Part shown: piece by piece, positions 56,431 through 64,000 of the stretch
Numbering within the stretch: position 1 is the first letter of the stretch
Layout: the number at the start of each line of letters is the position of its first letter
Source of the DNA: JASLBX01 sp036373915
GTDB lineage: Bacteria; Actinomycetota; Actinomycetes; Jiangellales; Jiangellaceae
DNA length: 64,000 nt
Assembly: GCA_036373915.1 (NCBI GenBank)
Contig: DASUUU010000137.1
Span: 16,117-80,116 of the forward strand
Direction: 5' to 3'
The notes under the pieces: model-generated
Databases searched by the model: none
Seen by the model: only the letters and a program-made list of their open reading frames with translations
What the model was told of the DNA's origin: nothing
Translations under genes and position numbers: made by a program

Positions 56431-58371
56431 TCAGCCGGCGAGATCGGCTTCGAACTGCCCGGCTTCGAGTCGTTGCTTGACGGCGGTGAGGAACCGGGCC
56501 GCGTCGGCACCGTCGATCAGCCGGTGGTCATAGCTGAGCGCGAGGTACATCATGTGCCTGATCGCGATCGTCTCACCGAGGTCGGTGTTGACCACGACTG
56601 GGCGCTTGACCACGGCCCCGGTACCCAGGATCGCCACCTGCGGCTGGAAGAAGATCGGCGTATCGAACAGCGCACCCCTGCTGCCGGTGTTGGTGAGGGT
56701 GAACGTCCCGCCCGACACCTCGTCCGGCTTGAGCTTGTTGTCGCGGGTGCGCTGAGCGAGATCCGCGATGCGCTTGGCGAGGCCTGCGATATTGAGGTCG
56801 CCGGCGTTGTGGATCACCGGCACCATCAGGCCGCGGTCGGTGTCGACCGCCAATGCGAGGTTCTCGGTGTCGTGGTAGGTGACCTCGCCGGCGTCCACGT
56901 CGATGGTGGCGTTCAGCTTCGGATGCGCCTTGAGCGCCTCGATGGAAGCCTTGGCGAAGAACGGCAGGAACGAGAGCTTGACGCCTTCGCGCTGTTCGAA
57001 CGACCGCTTGGTCCGTTCGCGCAGCATGGCGATCGCCGTGACGTCGACCTCCACCACCGTGGTCAGCTGTGCGGTGTTCTGCAGCGACTCGTGCACCCGC
57101 TGGGCGATGATCTTGCGAATGCGGCTGAGCTTCTCGGTCTTGCCGCGCAGCGGGCTCGGCTCGACCGCCGGTGCGGCGGACGTGGATGCGGCCGCGGGTT
57201 CGGCGGCAGGCTCGGCCGCGGCGGGTGCGGGCTGCTTGGCGGCCTCCGCGGCGGCGAGGACGTCCTGCTTGCGGATCCGGCCGCCCACGCCGGTGCCGGT
57301 GATCGTGGACAGGTCCACGCTGTGCTCGGCGGCGAGCTTGCGGACCAGCGGCGTCACGTACGGTGCACCGTCGCCCTTCGGTGGTGCGGGCTTGGCCGCA
57401 GGTGCCCGCGGCGGCTCGGGGCGTTCCTCGGCCCCGGCCTTGGCCTCGGTCTTGGTGCCCGGCTTGGTGTCCGCCTTGGTCTCGGCCTTCTCCATTGACT
57501 GTGCCTCGGCGGCGGCGCGTTGCTGCGCCTCTTCCTCGAGCGGTGTCTCCGCCTGGGCCGGCTCCGGCTCGGCCTCGGGCTCCGGCTTGGCCTCGGGTTC
57601 GGACTGTTCAGCGGCTGCCGGTGCGGCCCCTGCTGCTCCGATGACGGCCAGCTCCGCGCCGACCTCGACCGTCTCGTCCTCGGCGACCTTGATGTCAACA
57701 AGGGTGCCGGCCACCGGCGAGGGGATCTCGGTGTCGACCTTGTCGGTGGAGATCTCCAGCAGCGGTTCGTCGACCTCGACCGTATCGCCCACCTGCTTGA
57801 GCCAACGGGTGACGGTGCCCTCCGTGACACTCTCACCGAGAGCGGGCAGGGTCACCGGTGTGCCGTCGCCGGACGGCGGCGCGGCCTGCTCGGCCGCTTG
57901 CGGGGCGGGCTCGGGTTCCTCAGAAGGCTGCTCGGCTTCCTGCTTCGGCTCGGGTTCCGGCTGGGGTTCGGCTTCCTGCTCGGGTTCCGGCTGAGGCTCG
58001 GGCTCCTGCTCGGACTGCGGTTCCTCGGAGGCCTGCTCCGGCTCAGCCTGCTTCTGCTCACCCAGGAGTGGTTCGTCGCCCTCGGCCGGCGCTTCTTGCT
58101 CGCCGGAGGGGGCCGCCTCGCCGCCCGCCTCGGACGCGTCACCGATAACGGCGAGTTCGGCGCCGACCTCGACTGTCTCGTCCTCCTGTACCTTGATCTC
58201 GAGCAGGACACCGGAGACCGGTGACGGGATCTCGGTGTCGACCTTGTCGGTGGAGATCTCCAGCAGCGGCTCGTCGGTTTGTACCTCCTCACCGGGCTGC
58301 TTGAGCCAACGAGTCACTGTCCCCTCGGTGACGCTCTCACCGAGTGCGGGCAGTGTGACGGAGGTCGCCAT
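56431..58371 (-). CDS. sucB: Dihydrolipoamide acyltransferase (E2) with two lipoyl domains
   Basis: The product has 646 residues: lipoyl domain 1 (about 1-78; EISTDKVDTEIPSP), an E/P/Q-rich linker, lipoyl domain 2 (about 170-250, same DKVDTE motif), an Ala/Pro/Lys-rich linker, E3-binding domain (YVTPLVRKLAAEHSVDLSTITGTGVGGRIRKQDVL) and acyltransferase core with active-site YDHRLIDGADAARFL. In actinobacteria this protein is E2 shared by pyruvate and 2-oxoglutarate dehydrogenase complexes (dlaT/sucB). It is lipoylated by LipB/LipA encoded nearby and works with lpdA upstream. Confidence 0.93.
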   Translation of the reverse strand: MATSVTLPALGESVTEGTVTRWLKQPGEEVQTDEPLLEISTDKVDTEIPSPVSGVLLEIKVQEDETVEVGAELAVIGDASEAGGEAAPSGEQEAPAEGDEPLLGEQKQAEPEQASEEPQSEQEPEPQPEPEQEAEPQPEPEPKQEAEQPSEEPEPAPQAAEQAAPPSGDGTPVTLPALGESVTEGTVTRWLKQVGDTVEVDEPLLEISTDKVDTEIPSPVAGTLVDIKVAEDETVEVGAELAVIGAAGAAPAAAEQSEPEAKPEPEAEPEPAQAETPLEEEAQQRAAAEAQSMEKAETKADTKPGTKTEAKAGAEERPEPPRAPAAKPAPPKGDGAPYVTPLVRKLAAEHSVDLSTITGTGVGGRIRKQDVLAAAEAAKQPAPAAAEPAAEPAAASTSAAPAVEPSPLRGKTEKLSRIRKIIAQRVHESLQNTAQLTTVVEVDVTAIAMLRERTKRSFEQREGVKLSFLPFFAKASIEALKAHPKLNATIDVDAGEVTYHDTENLALAVDTDRGLMVPVIHNAGDLNIAGLAKRIADLAQRTRDNKLKPDEVSGGTFTLTNTGSRGALFDTPIFFQPQVAILGTGAVVKRPVVVNTDLGETIAIRHMMYLALSYDHRLIDGADAARFLTAVKQRLEAGQFEADLAG

Positions 58372-58425
58372 CGTCGTCGTCCTTTCGAAATCCTTCGAGG
58401 ATCAGAGCCTACTGAAGCATGCCAC

Positions 58426-59820
58426 TCAGCCGTGGACGTGGAGGGGCTTGCCGGCGAGGGCAAGGTGGGCTTCGCCGAGCGCCTCGCTCTGGGTCGGGTG
58501 GGCGTGGATGAGCTGGGCCACATCGTCGGGTAGCGCTTCCCAGTTGTAGATCAGCTGGGCCTCGCCGACAAGCTCCCCGACGCGGGCGCCGACCATGTGC
58601 AGGCCTAGCACCCGGTCGCCCTTGAGCCGGACGACCTTGACGAAGCCCTGGGTCTTGAGGATCTGGCTCCTGCCGTTGCCGGCCAGGTCGTACCTCGTCG
58701 ACTCGACGTCGTCCGTCCCGTACTTCTCGCGGGCCGCCGCCTCGGTCAGCCCGACCGAGGCGACCTCTGGGTCGGAGTACGTGACACGCGGGATGCCCAG
58801 GTCGTCGAAGGGCACCGGGTCGAGCCCGCCGATGTGCTCGGCGACGAAGATCCCCTGCTGGAAGCCGCGATGGGCGAGTTGCAGGCCCGGAACTATGTCG
58901 CCGACCGCGTAGACGTTGGGCAGGTTGGTGCGCAGCCGGTCGTCCGTGGGGACGAAACCACGGTCGAGCTTGACGCCGGCTTCCTCGTACCCCAGGCCCT
59001 CGGTCACCGCACCGCGACCCACCGCGACGAGCATGAGTTCGGCCTCGAGCGCATCGCCGCCCTCGAGCGTGACGCGAACGCCGGATTCGGTCTTCTCGAC
59101 CCCCTTGAACGGCGCGCCGGTCTTGAACTCGATGCCGCGCCGCCGGAACGCCCGTTCGACCATCTTCGACACGTCCTCGTCCTCGCCCGGCACGAGCCGG
59201 GGGAGCGCCTCGACGATCGACACTTCCGCTCCGAAGGAGCGCCAGACGCTGGCGAACTCCACGCCGATGACCCCGCCGCCGAGGACGACGACGGACGATG
59301 GCACCCGATCGAGCGTCAACGCCTCGTAGCTGGAGATCACCCGTTCGCCATCCAGCTCGAGCCCGGGCAGGGTCTTGGCGTACGAGCCGGTGGCCAGCAC
59401 CACGTGCCGACCTTCGTACCGGGTGCCGTCCACCTCGACCGCGTTCGGGGCCACGAGCCGTCCCGCACCCTCGACGAGGGTGATCTTGCGCGCCTTGATC
59501 AACCCTTGCAGGCCCTTGTAGGCGCGCGCCACCACGCCGTCCTTGTACGAGTTCAGACCTGGGACATCGATACCGTCCAGACTGGCCCGGACGCCGACCT
59601 GGGCCGATTCGCGGGCGGCGTCGGCCACCTCTGCGGCGTGCAGCAACGCCTTGGTCGGGATGCAGCCGTAATGCAGGCAGGTGCCGCCGACCTTGTCCTT
59701 CTCGATCAGCGCCACCGACATACCCAGTTCTGCCGCCCGCAGTGCGCACGCGTAGCCGCCGCTGCCACCGCCAAGAACGACGATGTCGAAACTGGTGGAC
59801 CCTTCAGCGTTGTTCGCCAC
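58426..59820 (-). CDS. lpdA: Dihydrolipoyl dehydrogenase (E3)
   Basis: The product has 464 residues with FAD motif GGGSGGYACALRAAELG, redox disulfide GGTCLHYGCIPTKALL, NAD-binding VVLGGGVIGVEF, and C-terminal HAHPTQSEALGEAH with the active His-Glu. It reoxidises dihydrolipoamide of the E2 encoded 54 bases downstream and of the glycine cleavage H protein. GTG start. Confidence 0.95.
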   Translation of the reverse strand: MANNAEGSTSFDIVVLGGGSGGYACALRAAELGMSVALIEKDKVGGTCLHYGCIPTKALLHAAEVADAARESAQVGVRASLDGIDVPGLNSYKDGVVARAYKGLQGLIKARKITLVEGAGRLVAPNAVEVDGTRYEGRHVVLATGSYAKTLPGLELDGERVISSYEALTLDRVPSSVVVLGGGVIGVEFASVWRSFGAEVSIVEALPRLVPGEDEDVSKMVERAFRRRGIEFKTGAPFKGVEKTESGVRVTLEGGDALEAELMLVAVGRGAVTEGLGYEEAGVKLDRGFVPTDDRLRTNLPNVYAVGDIVPGLQLAHRGFQQGIFVAEHIGGLDPVPFDDLGIPRVTYSDPEVASVGLTEAAAREKYGTDDVESTRYDLAGNGRSQILKTQGFVKVVRLKGDRVLGLHMVGARVGELVGEAQLIYNWEALPDDVAQLIHAHPTQSEALGEAHLALAGKPLHVHG

Positions 59821-59965
59821 GGGAGTCTCGCTCCTTGGTCTCGGATCGGATGGGGCCGGATAGGCCTCGCGTACCGTATCTTTCCACTCTCATCCTGCCT
59901 GCGGCCGGACGGCCCGGGTGGCACATTGCTCTTGCTCGTTACGTATCTTGGTCGCGGAGGTTGTA

Positions 59966-60295
59966 ATGCGGTTGTTCAGCAGGCGGAGGGCCAAAGGTGC
60001 CGACGGGAGCCTGGATCGGGCGGCGGACAACGCGGACACTGCGCACCTGAAGGAGTTCGCTCGCAGCAGACAAGGTGTCGAGGCATACGTCGAACCCGCG
60101 ACGACGATGACCTCCACCACGATGGTCCTCGTCGCGCATGACGGCGAATGGACGCGGCGGCGGGTGCGGGACCCCAAGGCGGCCGAGGAACTTGCCCGCA
60201 AGCTCGAGATTCCCGTGTACGACGCGCAGGTCGTGGGCTACCCGCCGCGGATGAGGGCATGGAACCGGCGCAAACGGGGTGAATCACCCTCTTGA
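59966..60295 (+). CDS. Conserved-type actinobacterial protein of unknown function
   Basis: The product has 109 residues: basic ends, a central RSRQGVEAYVEPATTMTSTTMVLVAHDGEWTRRRV and a C-terminal ELARKLEIPVYDAQVVGYPPRMRAW. GGAGG 5 bases upstream fixes ATG 59966. Divergent from lpdA. No function is known to me. Confidence 0.82.
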   Translation: MRLFSRRRAKGADGSLDRAADNADTAHLKEFARSRQGVEAYVEPATTMTSTTMVLVAHDGEWTRRRVRDPKAAEELARKLEIPVYDAQVVGYPPRMRAWNRRKRGESPS

Positions 60296-60307
60296 GCTGT
60301 GATCAAC

Positions 60308-60343
60308 GGAAGATCCGTCCCGGATAGCCGGGACGGATCTTCC
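60308..60343. terminator. Bidirectional hairpin terminator
   Basis: GGAAGATCCGTCCCGG (60308-60323) and CCGGGACGGATCTTCC (60328-60343) make a perfect 16-bp stem with a 4-base loop, between the convergent 59966 and 60349 genes. Confidence 0.88.
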
Positions 60344-60348
60344 TTCGA

Positions 60349-61119
60349 TCAAGGCCGGGCCTGGACCAATACGCACAGGCAGGTGACGCATCCCTCGAGC
60401 TTCTCGAACTCGCTGATGTCGACGACGACCGGCCGGTAGCCGCGCGAGACCAGCCAATCCGCCGTACCCGGCGCGGACGCGGCGATCATGACGTCCTCTC
60501 CACCCAGCGGCACCAGATGGCAGCCCGCCTCTTCGGATACGGCACGAACGGGCGGCAACACGGTCGTGTCGATGAGGTTCGGCAACGCGACGAGCTCGCC
60601 GTCGGGCAGCGCGGTTACGGCTGATTTCAGGTGCAGAATCTGGCCGAGGGGCACCGCGACGACGTCCCGACCCGTCGGTGCCAGGTGCTCGCGCAACTGA
60701 GCCACGCCGACGCGGTTCGTCCGGCCGCCGACGCCGACGTAGACAGTGCGTCCCACCTGTAGGACGTCCCCGCCCTCGAGGGCGCCGGGTGGTTCGATCC
60801 GCGCGATGTCCATGCCGAGCTCGCGCACGGTGATCTCGGTGCCGGCGACCTCGCCGACACGGGATTCGGCGCCCGGGTGGGTCAGGACCGCCAGGCCGTC
60901 GCAGACCACCACGGTGTCCTCGACGAACACCGAGTCAGGGTGGTCGTCGGCAGGGGGCACGTCGACGACCGTCCAGCCCACCTCGGCGAGAGCGGAGCGG
61001 TATTCGTCGTGCTGGTACGTGGCCAGCGCGATGTCGACCGGGCTGCGGTCGATGTGAGTGACGATGCCCTCGGCGAGCCGCGTGCTGGGCCGTCGCACGA
61101 GCGCGACGCCGCGCGTCAC
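60349..61119 (-). CDS. Dimethylarginine dimethylaminohydrolase-like (DDAH/amidinotransferase superfamily)
   Basis: The product has 256 residues: DSVFVEDTVVVCDG (substrate Asp/Glu), PPGALEGGDVLQVGRTVYVG, LGQILHLKSAVTAL (catalytic His) and a C-terminal KLEGCVTCLCV with catalytic-type Cys. It would hydrolyse methylated arginine, or act on a related guanidine substrate. GTG 61119 overlaps the pepA stop (GTGA); the coupling to a peptidase suggests use of arginine derivatives from protein turnover. Confidence 0.87.
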   Translation of the reverse strand: MTRGVALVRRPSTRLAEGIVTHIDRSPVDIALATYQHDEYRSALAEVGWTVVDVPPADDHPDSVFVEDTVVVCDGLAVLTHPGAESRVGEVAGTEITVRELGMDIARIEPPGALEGGDVLQVGRTVYVGVGGRTNRVGVAQLREHLAPTGRDVVAVPLGQILHLKSAVTALPDGELVALPNLIDTTVLPPVRAVSEEAGCHLVPLGGEDVMIAASAPGTADWLVSRGYRPVVVDISEFEKLEGCVTCLCVLVQARP

Positions 61120-62618
61120 GGCAGGATGCCCGCCTCGACGTCCTGCGCGATCTGGACGAGGGTTCGCACGGCCGCGCCGGTTCCGCCCTTGGGGGTGTAC
61201 CCGTACGGCGAGCCTTCGTTGAATGCGGGTCCGGCGATGTCGAGGTGGGCCCACTTGATGTCGTCGCCGACGAACTCCTTGAGGAACACCCCGGCGGACA
61301 ACGCGCCACCCCAGCGCTCGCCGATGTTGGCGATGTCCGCGACCGCGGAGTCGAGCTTCTCCCGCAGTTCACCGGGCAGCGGCAGCGGCCACATCGCGTC
61401 GCCGGCCCGCTCGGACGTCTCGTGCAGCCTGGTCAGCAGGTCATCGTCGTTCGCCATGATGCCCGATACCCGCGTGCCGAGAGCCACGACGCAGGCTCCG
61501 GTCAGCGTCGCGACGTCGACGATGAGGTCAGGCTCGTCCTCGCCGGCCCGGACCAGCGCGTCGGCCATCACGAGCCGGCCCTCGGCGTCTGTGTTGAGGA
61601 CCTCGACGGTCTTGCCGCCATAGATGGTGAGTACGTCAGACGGCCGCTGGGCGCTTCCGGACGGCATGTTCTCGGCAAGCGCACCGTACGCGGTGACGGC
61701 CACCTTGGGCGCCAGCTTCGCGATCGCGACGACGGCCGCGAGCACGGCCGCGGCTCCGGCCATGTCGCACTTCATGGTCACCATCGCGTCGTTCGGCTTG
61801 AGAGAAAGGCCGCCGGAATCGAAGGTGATGCCCTTTCCTACGAAGGCGATGTGCTTGCCGGCCCGCGCCGGCCGGTAGCTGATCCTGACCAGGCGCGGCG
61901 GGCGGGCCGAGCCTTGCCCTACGCCGAGGATGCCGCCGTAGCCGCCCTTGGCGAGAGCCTTGTCGTCAAGGACCTCGACGTCCACCTTGACGCCCTTGGC
62001 GTACTGGACGGCGGCGGCCGCGAACTCTGCCGGCGGCAGGTCTCGAGGCGGCGTGTTGACCCAGTCACGGGCCCTGTTGACGGCGTCGGAAACGATCTCG
62101 GCCCGGTCGACCGCCGTCTTGGCGGACTTGGCCTTGACGCCGGGTCCGACGATGGTGGCCGATGCCAGCGGTGCCTTGTTGTCGCCGTTGGTCTTGTACT
62201 CATCGAAGGTGTAGGCGCCGAGCAGCGCCCCTTCGGCGACGGCCGCGGCCCGGTCCGGTTCGTCGGCCGGAAGCGAGAACGCGGCCGATTCGGTGCCCTT
62301 CAGCGCGCGGGCCGCCGTGCCGGCGGCGCGCCGGATGGCCTCGAGCGTCGGGCCACCGTCCCCGACGGATCCGACCCCCACCGCGACGACGACCGCGGCC
62401 TTGGTGGCGCCGCCGGTCGGCAGTTTGGTGACTTCGTCCGCCTTGCCCGTGGCACCGAGCTGCTCGAGCGTCCTGGTCAGCGAGCCACCGAGTGCCGAAT
62501 CCACGGGTTCGGCGCCGGGGAGCAGACTCGGGGCGCCGTTGCCGTTGGAGATGCCGATGACGAGAGCGTCGACCTTGAGTCCGGTCGGATCGGCGGAGGA
62601 CAGGGTGAGGGTGGTCAC
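61116..62618 (-). CDS. pepA: Leucyl aminopeptidase (M17)
   Basis: The product has 500 residues. The C-terminal M17 domain carries VGKGITFDSGGLSLKP, KCDMAGAAAVLA and the signature NTDAEGRLVMADAL with metal ligands; the N-terminal macro-like domain precedes. It removes N-terminal residues from peptides. GTG 62618 (VTTLTLSSAD) has AAGGAG 4 bases upstream and is preferred to the longer frame start at 62672. Confidence 0.95.
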   Translation of the reverse strand: MTTLTLSSADPTGLKVDALVIGISNGNGAPSLLPGAEPVDSALGGSLTRTLEQLGATGKADEVTKLPTGGATKAAVVVAVGVGSVGDGGPTLEAIRRAAGTAARALKGTESAAFSLPADEPDRAAAVAEGALLGAYTFDEYKTNGDNKAPLASATIVGPGVKAKSAKTAVDRAEIVSDAVNRARDWVNTPPRDLPPAEFAAAAVQYAKGVKVDVEVLDDKALAKGGYGGILGVGQGSARPPRLVRISYRPARAGKHIAFVGKGITFDSGGLSLKPNDAMVTMKCDMAGAAAVLAAVVAIAKLAPKVAVTAYGALAENMPSGSAQRPSDVLTIYGGKTVEVLNTDAEGRLVMADALVRAGEDEPDLIVDVATLTGACVVALGTRVSGIMANDDDLLTRLHETSERAGDAMWPLPLPGELREKLDSAVADIANIGERWGGALSAGVFLKEFVGDDIKWAHLDIAGPAFNEGSPYGYTPKGGTGAAVRTLVQIAQDVEAGILP

Positions 62619-62759
62619 GACTCTCCTTGGGAACTTGGGACGGGGGTGGGTGTCCCGCGCGATGTTACGCACACCAGCTCATCGGCCGGATGCCCAGGGT
62701 ATGGGGTGAATGGCCATGGTACGGGCCGTGCCTGGTCCGGCCGCGTACGCCGAGGGTTA

Positions 62760-63863
62760 ATGTGGCCTGCTGTGACCGACGCTCTTCGCCGTAGCCCGCT
62801 TCATGAGCGGCATGAAGCCCTGGGAGCCAAGCTCGCCGAGTTCAGCGGCTGGCAGATGCCACTGCAGTACGCCGGAGTCAGGGCCGAACACGCCGCCGTC
62901 CGCGAGCGTGTCGGCGTGTTCGACGTCAGCCACCTGGGCAAGGCCACCGTGACAGGTCGCGGCGCGCGCGCCTTTGTCGATTCGTGCCTGACGAACTCAC
63001 TGGACAAGATCGAGCCCGGCAAGGCCCAGTACACGATGTGCTGCGACGAGTCCGGGGGAGTCGTCGACGACCTGATCGTGTACGTGCGGTCGGACGATGA
63101 CCTGCTGCTCATCCCCAACGCGGCCAACAACGCCGAGGTGGTCCGGCGGCTAGCCGCCGCGGCGCCGGACGGCGTGCGGGTCGGCAATGCTCACGAGGAC
63201 TTCGCCATCATCGCCGTTCAGGGTCCGAGCAGTGACGAGGCGCTCGCGGCGATCGGACTGCCGGTCCATCACGACTACATGTCGTTCACCGAAGCGGACA
63301 TCGGGTCGGTGCGGCTCACCGTGTGCCGCACGGGCTACACCGGCGAGCGGGGTTGCGAGCTGGTGATTCCGTCTCCTGCCGCCGGTACGGTGTGGGACGC
63401 GCTGCTGGCCTCGGGTGAACCGTTCGGTATCGCGCCGTGCGGGCTCGCGGCGCGCGACACCCTCCGCACCGAGATGGGGTACCCACTGCACGGGCAGGAC
63501 CTCTCGCTGGACATCACACCGAACCAGGCGCGGGCCGGCTGGGCGGTGGGCTGGAACAAACCCGCATTCTGGGGACGGGATGCGCTGCTCGCGGAGAAGC
63601 AGGCCGGTCCGAGGCGGCGGCTGCGCGGCCTGGTGGCTACCGGGCGGGGCATTCCCCGGCCGGGCATGGCGGTTCGCATCGACGGCGTCGACGCCGGTGT
63701 GGTCACGTCGGGGACGTTCTCGCCGACGTTGCGCAGAGGGATCGCGCTGGCGCTGCTGCCACCCGATGTCGACGACGGCACCGCCGTCGAGGTGGATGTG
63801 CGTGGACGGGCAGAACCCTTCGAGGTGGTCAAGCCCCCGTTCGTCAGTCCGTCGACCCGCTAG
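62760..63863 (+). CDS. gcvT: Glycine cleavage system T protein (aminomethyltransferase)
   Basis: The product has 367 residues: RRSPLHERHEALGAKLAEFSGWQMPLQYAG, GVFDVSHLGK, QGPSSDEAL, CRTGYTGERGCELVIP and GLAARDTLRTEMGYPLHGQDL are family markers. It transfers the methylene group from H-protein-bound aminomethyl-lipoate to tetrahydrofolate. ATG 62760 follows GAGGG by 3-4 bases; GTG 62772 is an alternative. A much longer upstream frame is the shadow of pepA. No glycine riboswitch is apparent. Confidence 0.95.
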   Translation: MWPAVTDALRRSPLHERHEALGAKLAEFSGWQMPLQYAGVRAEHAAVRERVGVFDVSHLGKATVTGRGARAFVDSCLTNSLDKIEPGKAQYTMCCDESGGVVDDLIVYVRSDDDLLLIPNAANNAEVVRRLAAAAPDGVRVGNAHEDFAIIAVQGPSSDEALAAIGLPVHHDYMSFTEADIGSVRLTVCRTGYTGERGCELVIPSPAAGTVWDALLASGEPFGIAPCGLAARDTLRTEMGYPLHGQDLSLDITPNQARAGWAVGWNKPAFWGRDALLAEKQAGPRRRLRGLVATGRGIPRPGMAVRIDGVDAGVVTSGTFSPTLRRGIALALLPPDVDDGTAVEVDVRGRAEPFEVVKPPFVSPSTR

Positions 63864-64000
63864 GCCTCGGTCAGCACCTGAGCGGCCGCCTGCAGGTGCG
63901 GGATGGCCAGCCGGGCGCCAAGACCTGTCCCGACCGCCATGCCGTAGTCGAGCATCGGGGTGAGCCGTAGCCGGTCGAGCGCCGCGGTGTGCGCTGGATC
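63860..64000 (-). CDS. cobT: Nicotinate-nucleotide-dimethylbenzimidazole phosphoribosyltransferase, C-terminal end (cut by window edge)
   Basis: On the minus strand 46 codons to the stop read LRLTPMLDYGMAVGTGLGARLAIPHLQAAAQVL, matching the CobT C-terminus (PLLDLGMRLGEGTGAALALPLL type). Its stop overlaps the gcvT stop by two bases. CobT activates dimethylbenzimidazole for cobalamin. The catalytic part is outside the window. Confidence 0.8.
   Translation of the reverse strand, partial: DPAHTAALDRLRLTPMLDYGMAVGTGLGARLAIPHLQAAAQVLTEA

Noticed and set aside
61245..62759. Long upstream extension of the gcvT frame
   Set aside because: It is the antisense shadow of pepA; gcvT family sequence begins only near 62760.
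62619..62759. Possible glycine riboswitch before gcvT
   Set aside because: The 140-bp gap is GC-rich and lacks the tandem aptamer core; only an RBS is visible.
1..64000. CRISPR arrays, tRNA or rRNA genes, insertion sequences and prophage genes
   Set aside because: No regularly spaced repeats, no tRNA cloverleaf with TTCRA arm outside coding sequence, no transposase, integrase or phage proteins were seen. The DUF222-HNH gene is the only element with possible mobile ancestry.

Overview
The window is chromosomal DNA of a high-GC Gram-positive actinobacterium. Evidence is the very high GC at third codon positions, frequent GTG starts, and a housekeeping gene order typical of Actinomycetota: panB-map, nadE, glnA2-glnE, glnA-RDD-DUF4191-map-lipA-lipB, sucB-lpdA, pepA-gcvT-cobT. 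It also carries a GlnR box, an actinobacterial SOS box and a SARP regulator. I cannot fix the genus from sequence alone.

Left part (1 to about 26 kb) is accessory and redox-oriented. It opens with the tail of a tryptophanase-like lyase. A b6-type cytochrome b with two small membrane proteins follows. A TetR regulator with glycerol-3-phosphate dehydrogenase stands divergent to an alkylglycerone-phosphate-synthase-like flavoprotein. Next are two divergent secreted LVIVD-repeat proteins, then a nitrite/NO module: heme-copper-like membrane protein, three-cupredoxin NirK and YwiC-like protein, with a divergent hemerythrin and a Fe-S-type regulator. From 14.8 to 21.9 kb lies a set resembling a dormancy (DosR-type) regulon: two PPOX split-barrel proteins, an AhpD-like protein, PEP synthase, a CBS-BON protein and a DevS/DosS-like GAF kinase without a partner regulator. 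Miscellaneous single genes run to 26 kb.

Middle part (26 to 41 kb) is core: rnpB on the minus strand, a sirohydrochlorin chelatase-like gene, map, panB, an aquaporin, nadE, a large HTH/NB-ARC regulator, glnA2, a glutamine amidotransferase, a double fluoride channel pair with a DUF190 gene between, and glnE.

Between glnE and glnA (41.2 to 48.6 kb) sits an inserted accessory block. Its centre is the most interesting part of the window: a transthyretin-like gene, an AfsR-type SARP/NB-ARC/TPR regulator and a 52-residue secreted peptide made of THxWD repeats. The peptide gene was absent from the supplied gene candidates because it is short. Three heptamers at exact 11-bp spacing precede both the transthyretin-like gene and the peptide gene, each followed 9 bp later by a -10-like hexamer. 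This looks like an autoregulated cassette built like afsR-afsS but with an exported product. A LexA-box-controlled DUF222-HNH gene and an MFS transporter follow.

Right part (48.7 to 64 kb) is core nitrogen and lipoate/2-oxoacid metabolism: glnA with a complete GlnR box, RDD and DUF4191 proteins, a translationally coupled lipB-lipA-map operon, a membrane-anchored probable pseudokinase, lpdA-sucB-epimerase, pepA-DDAH, gcvT and the tail of cobT.
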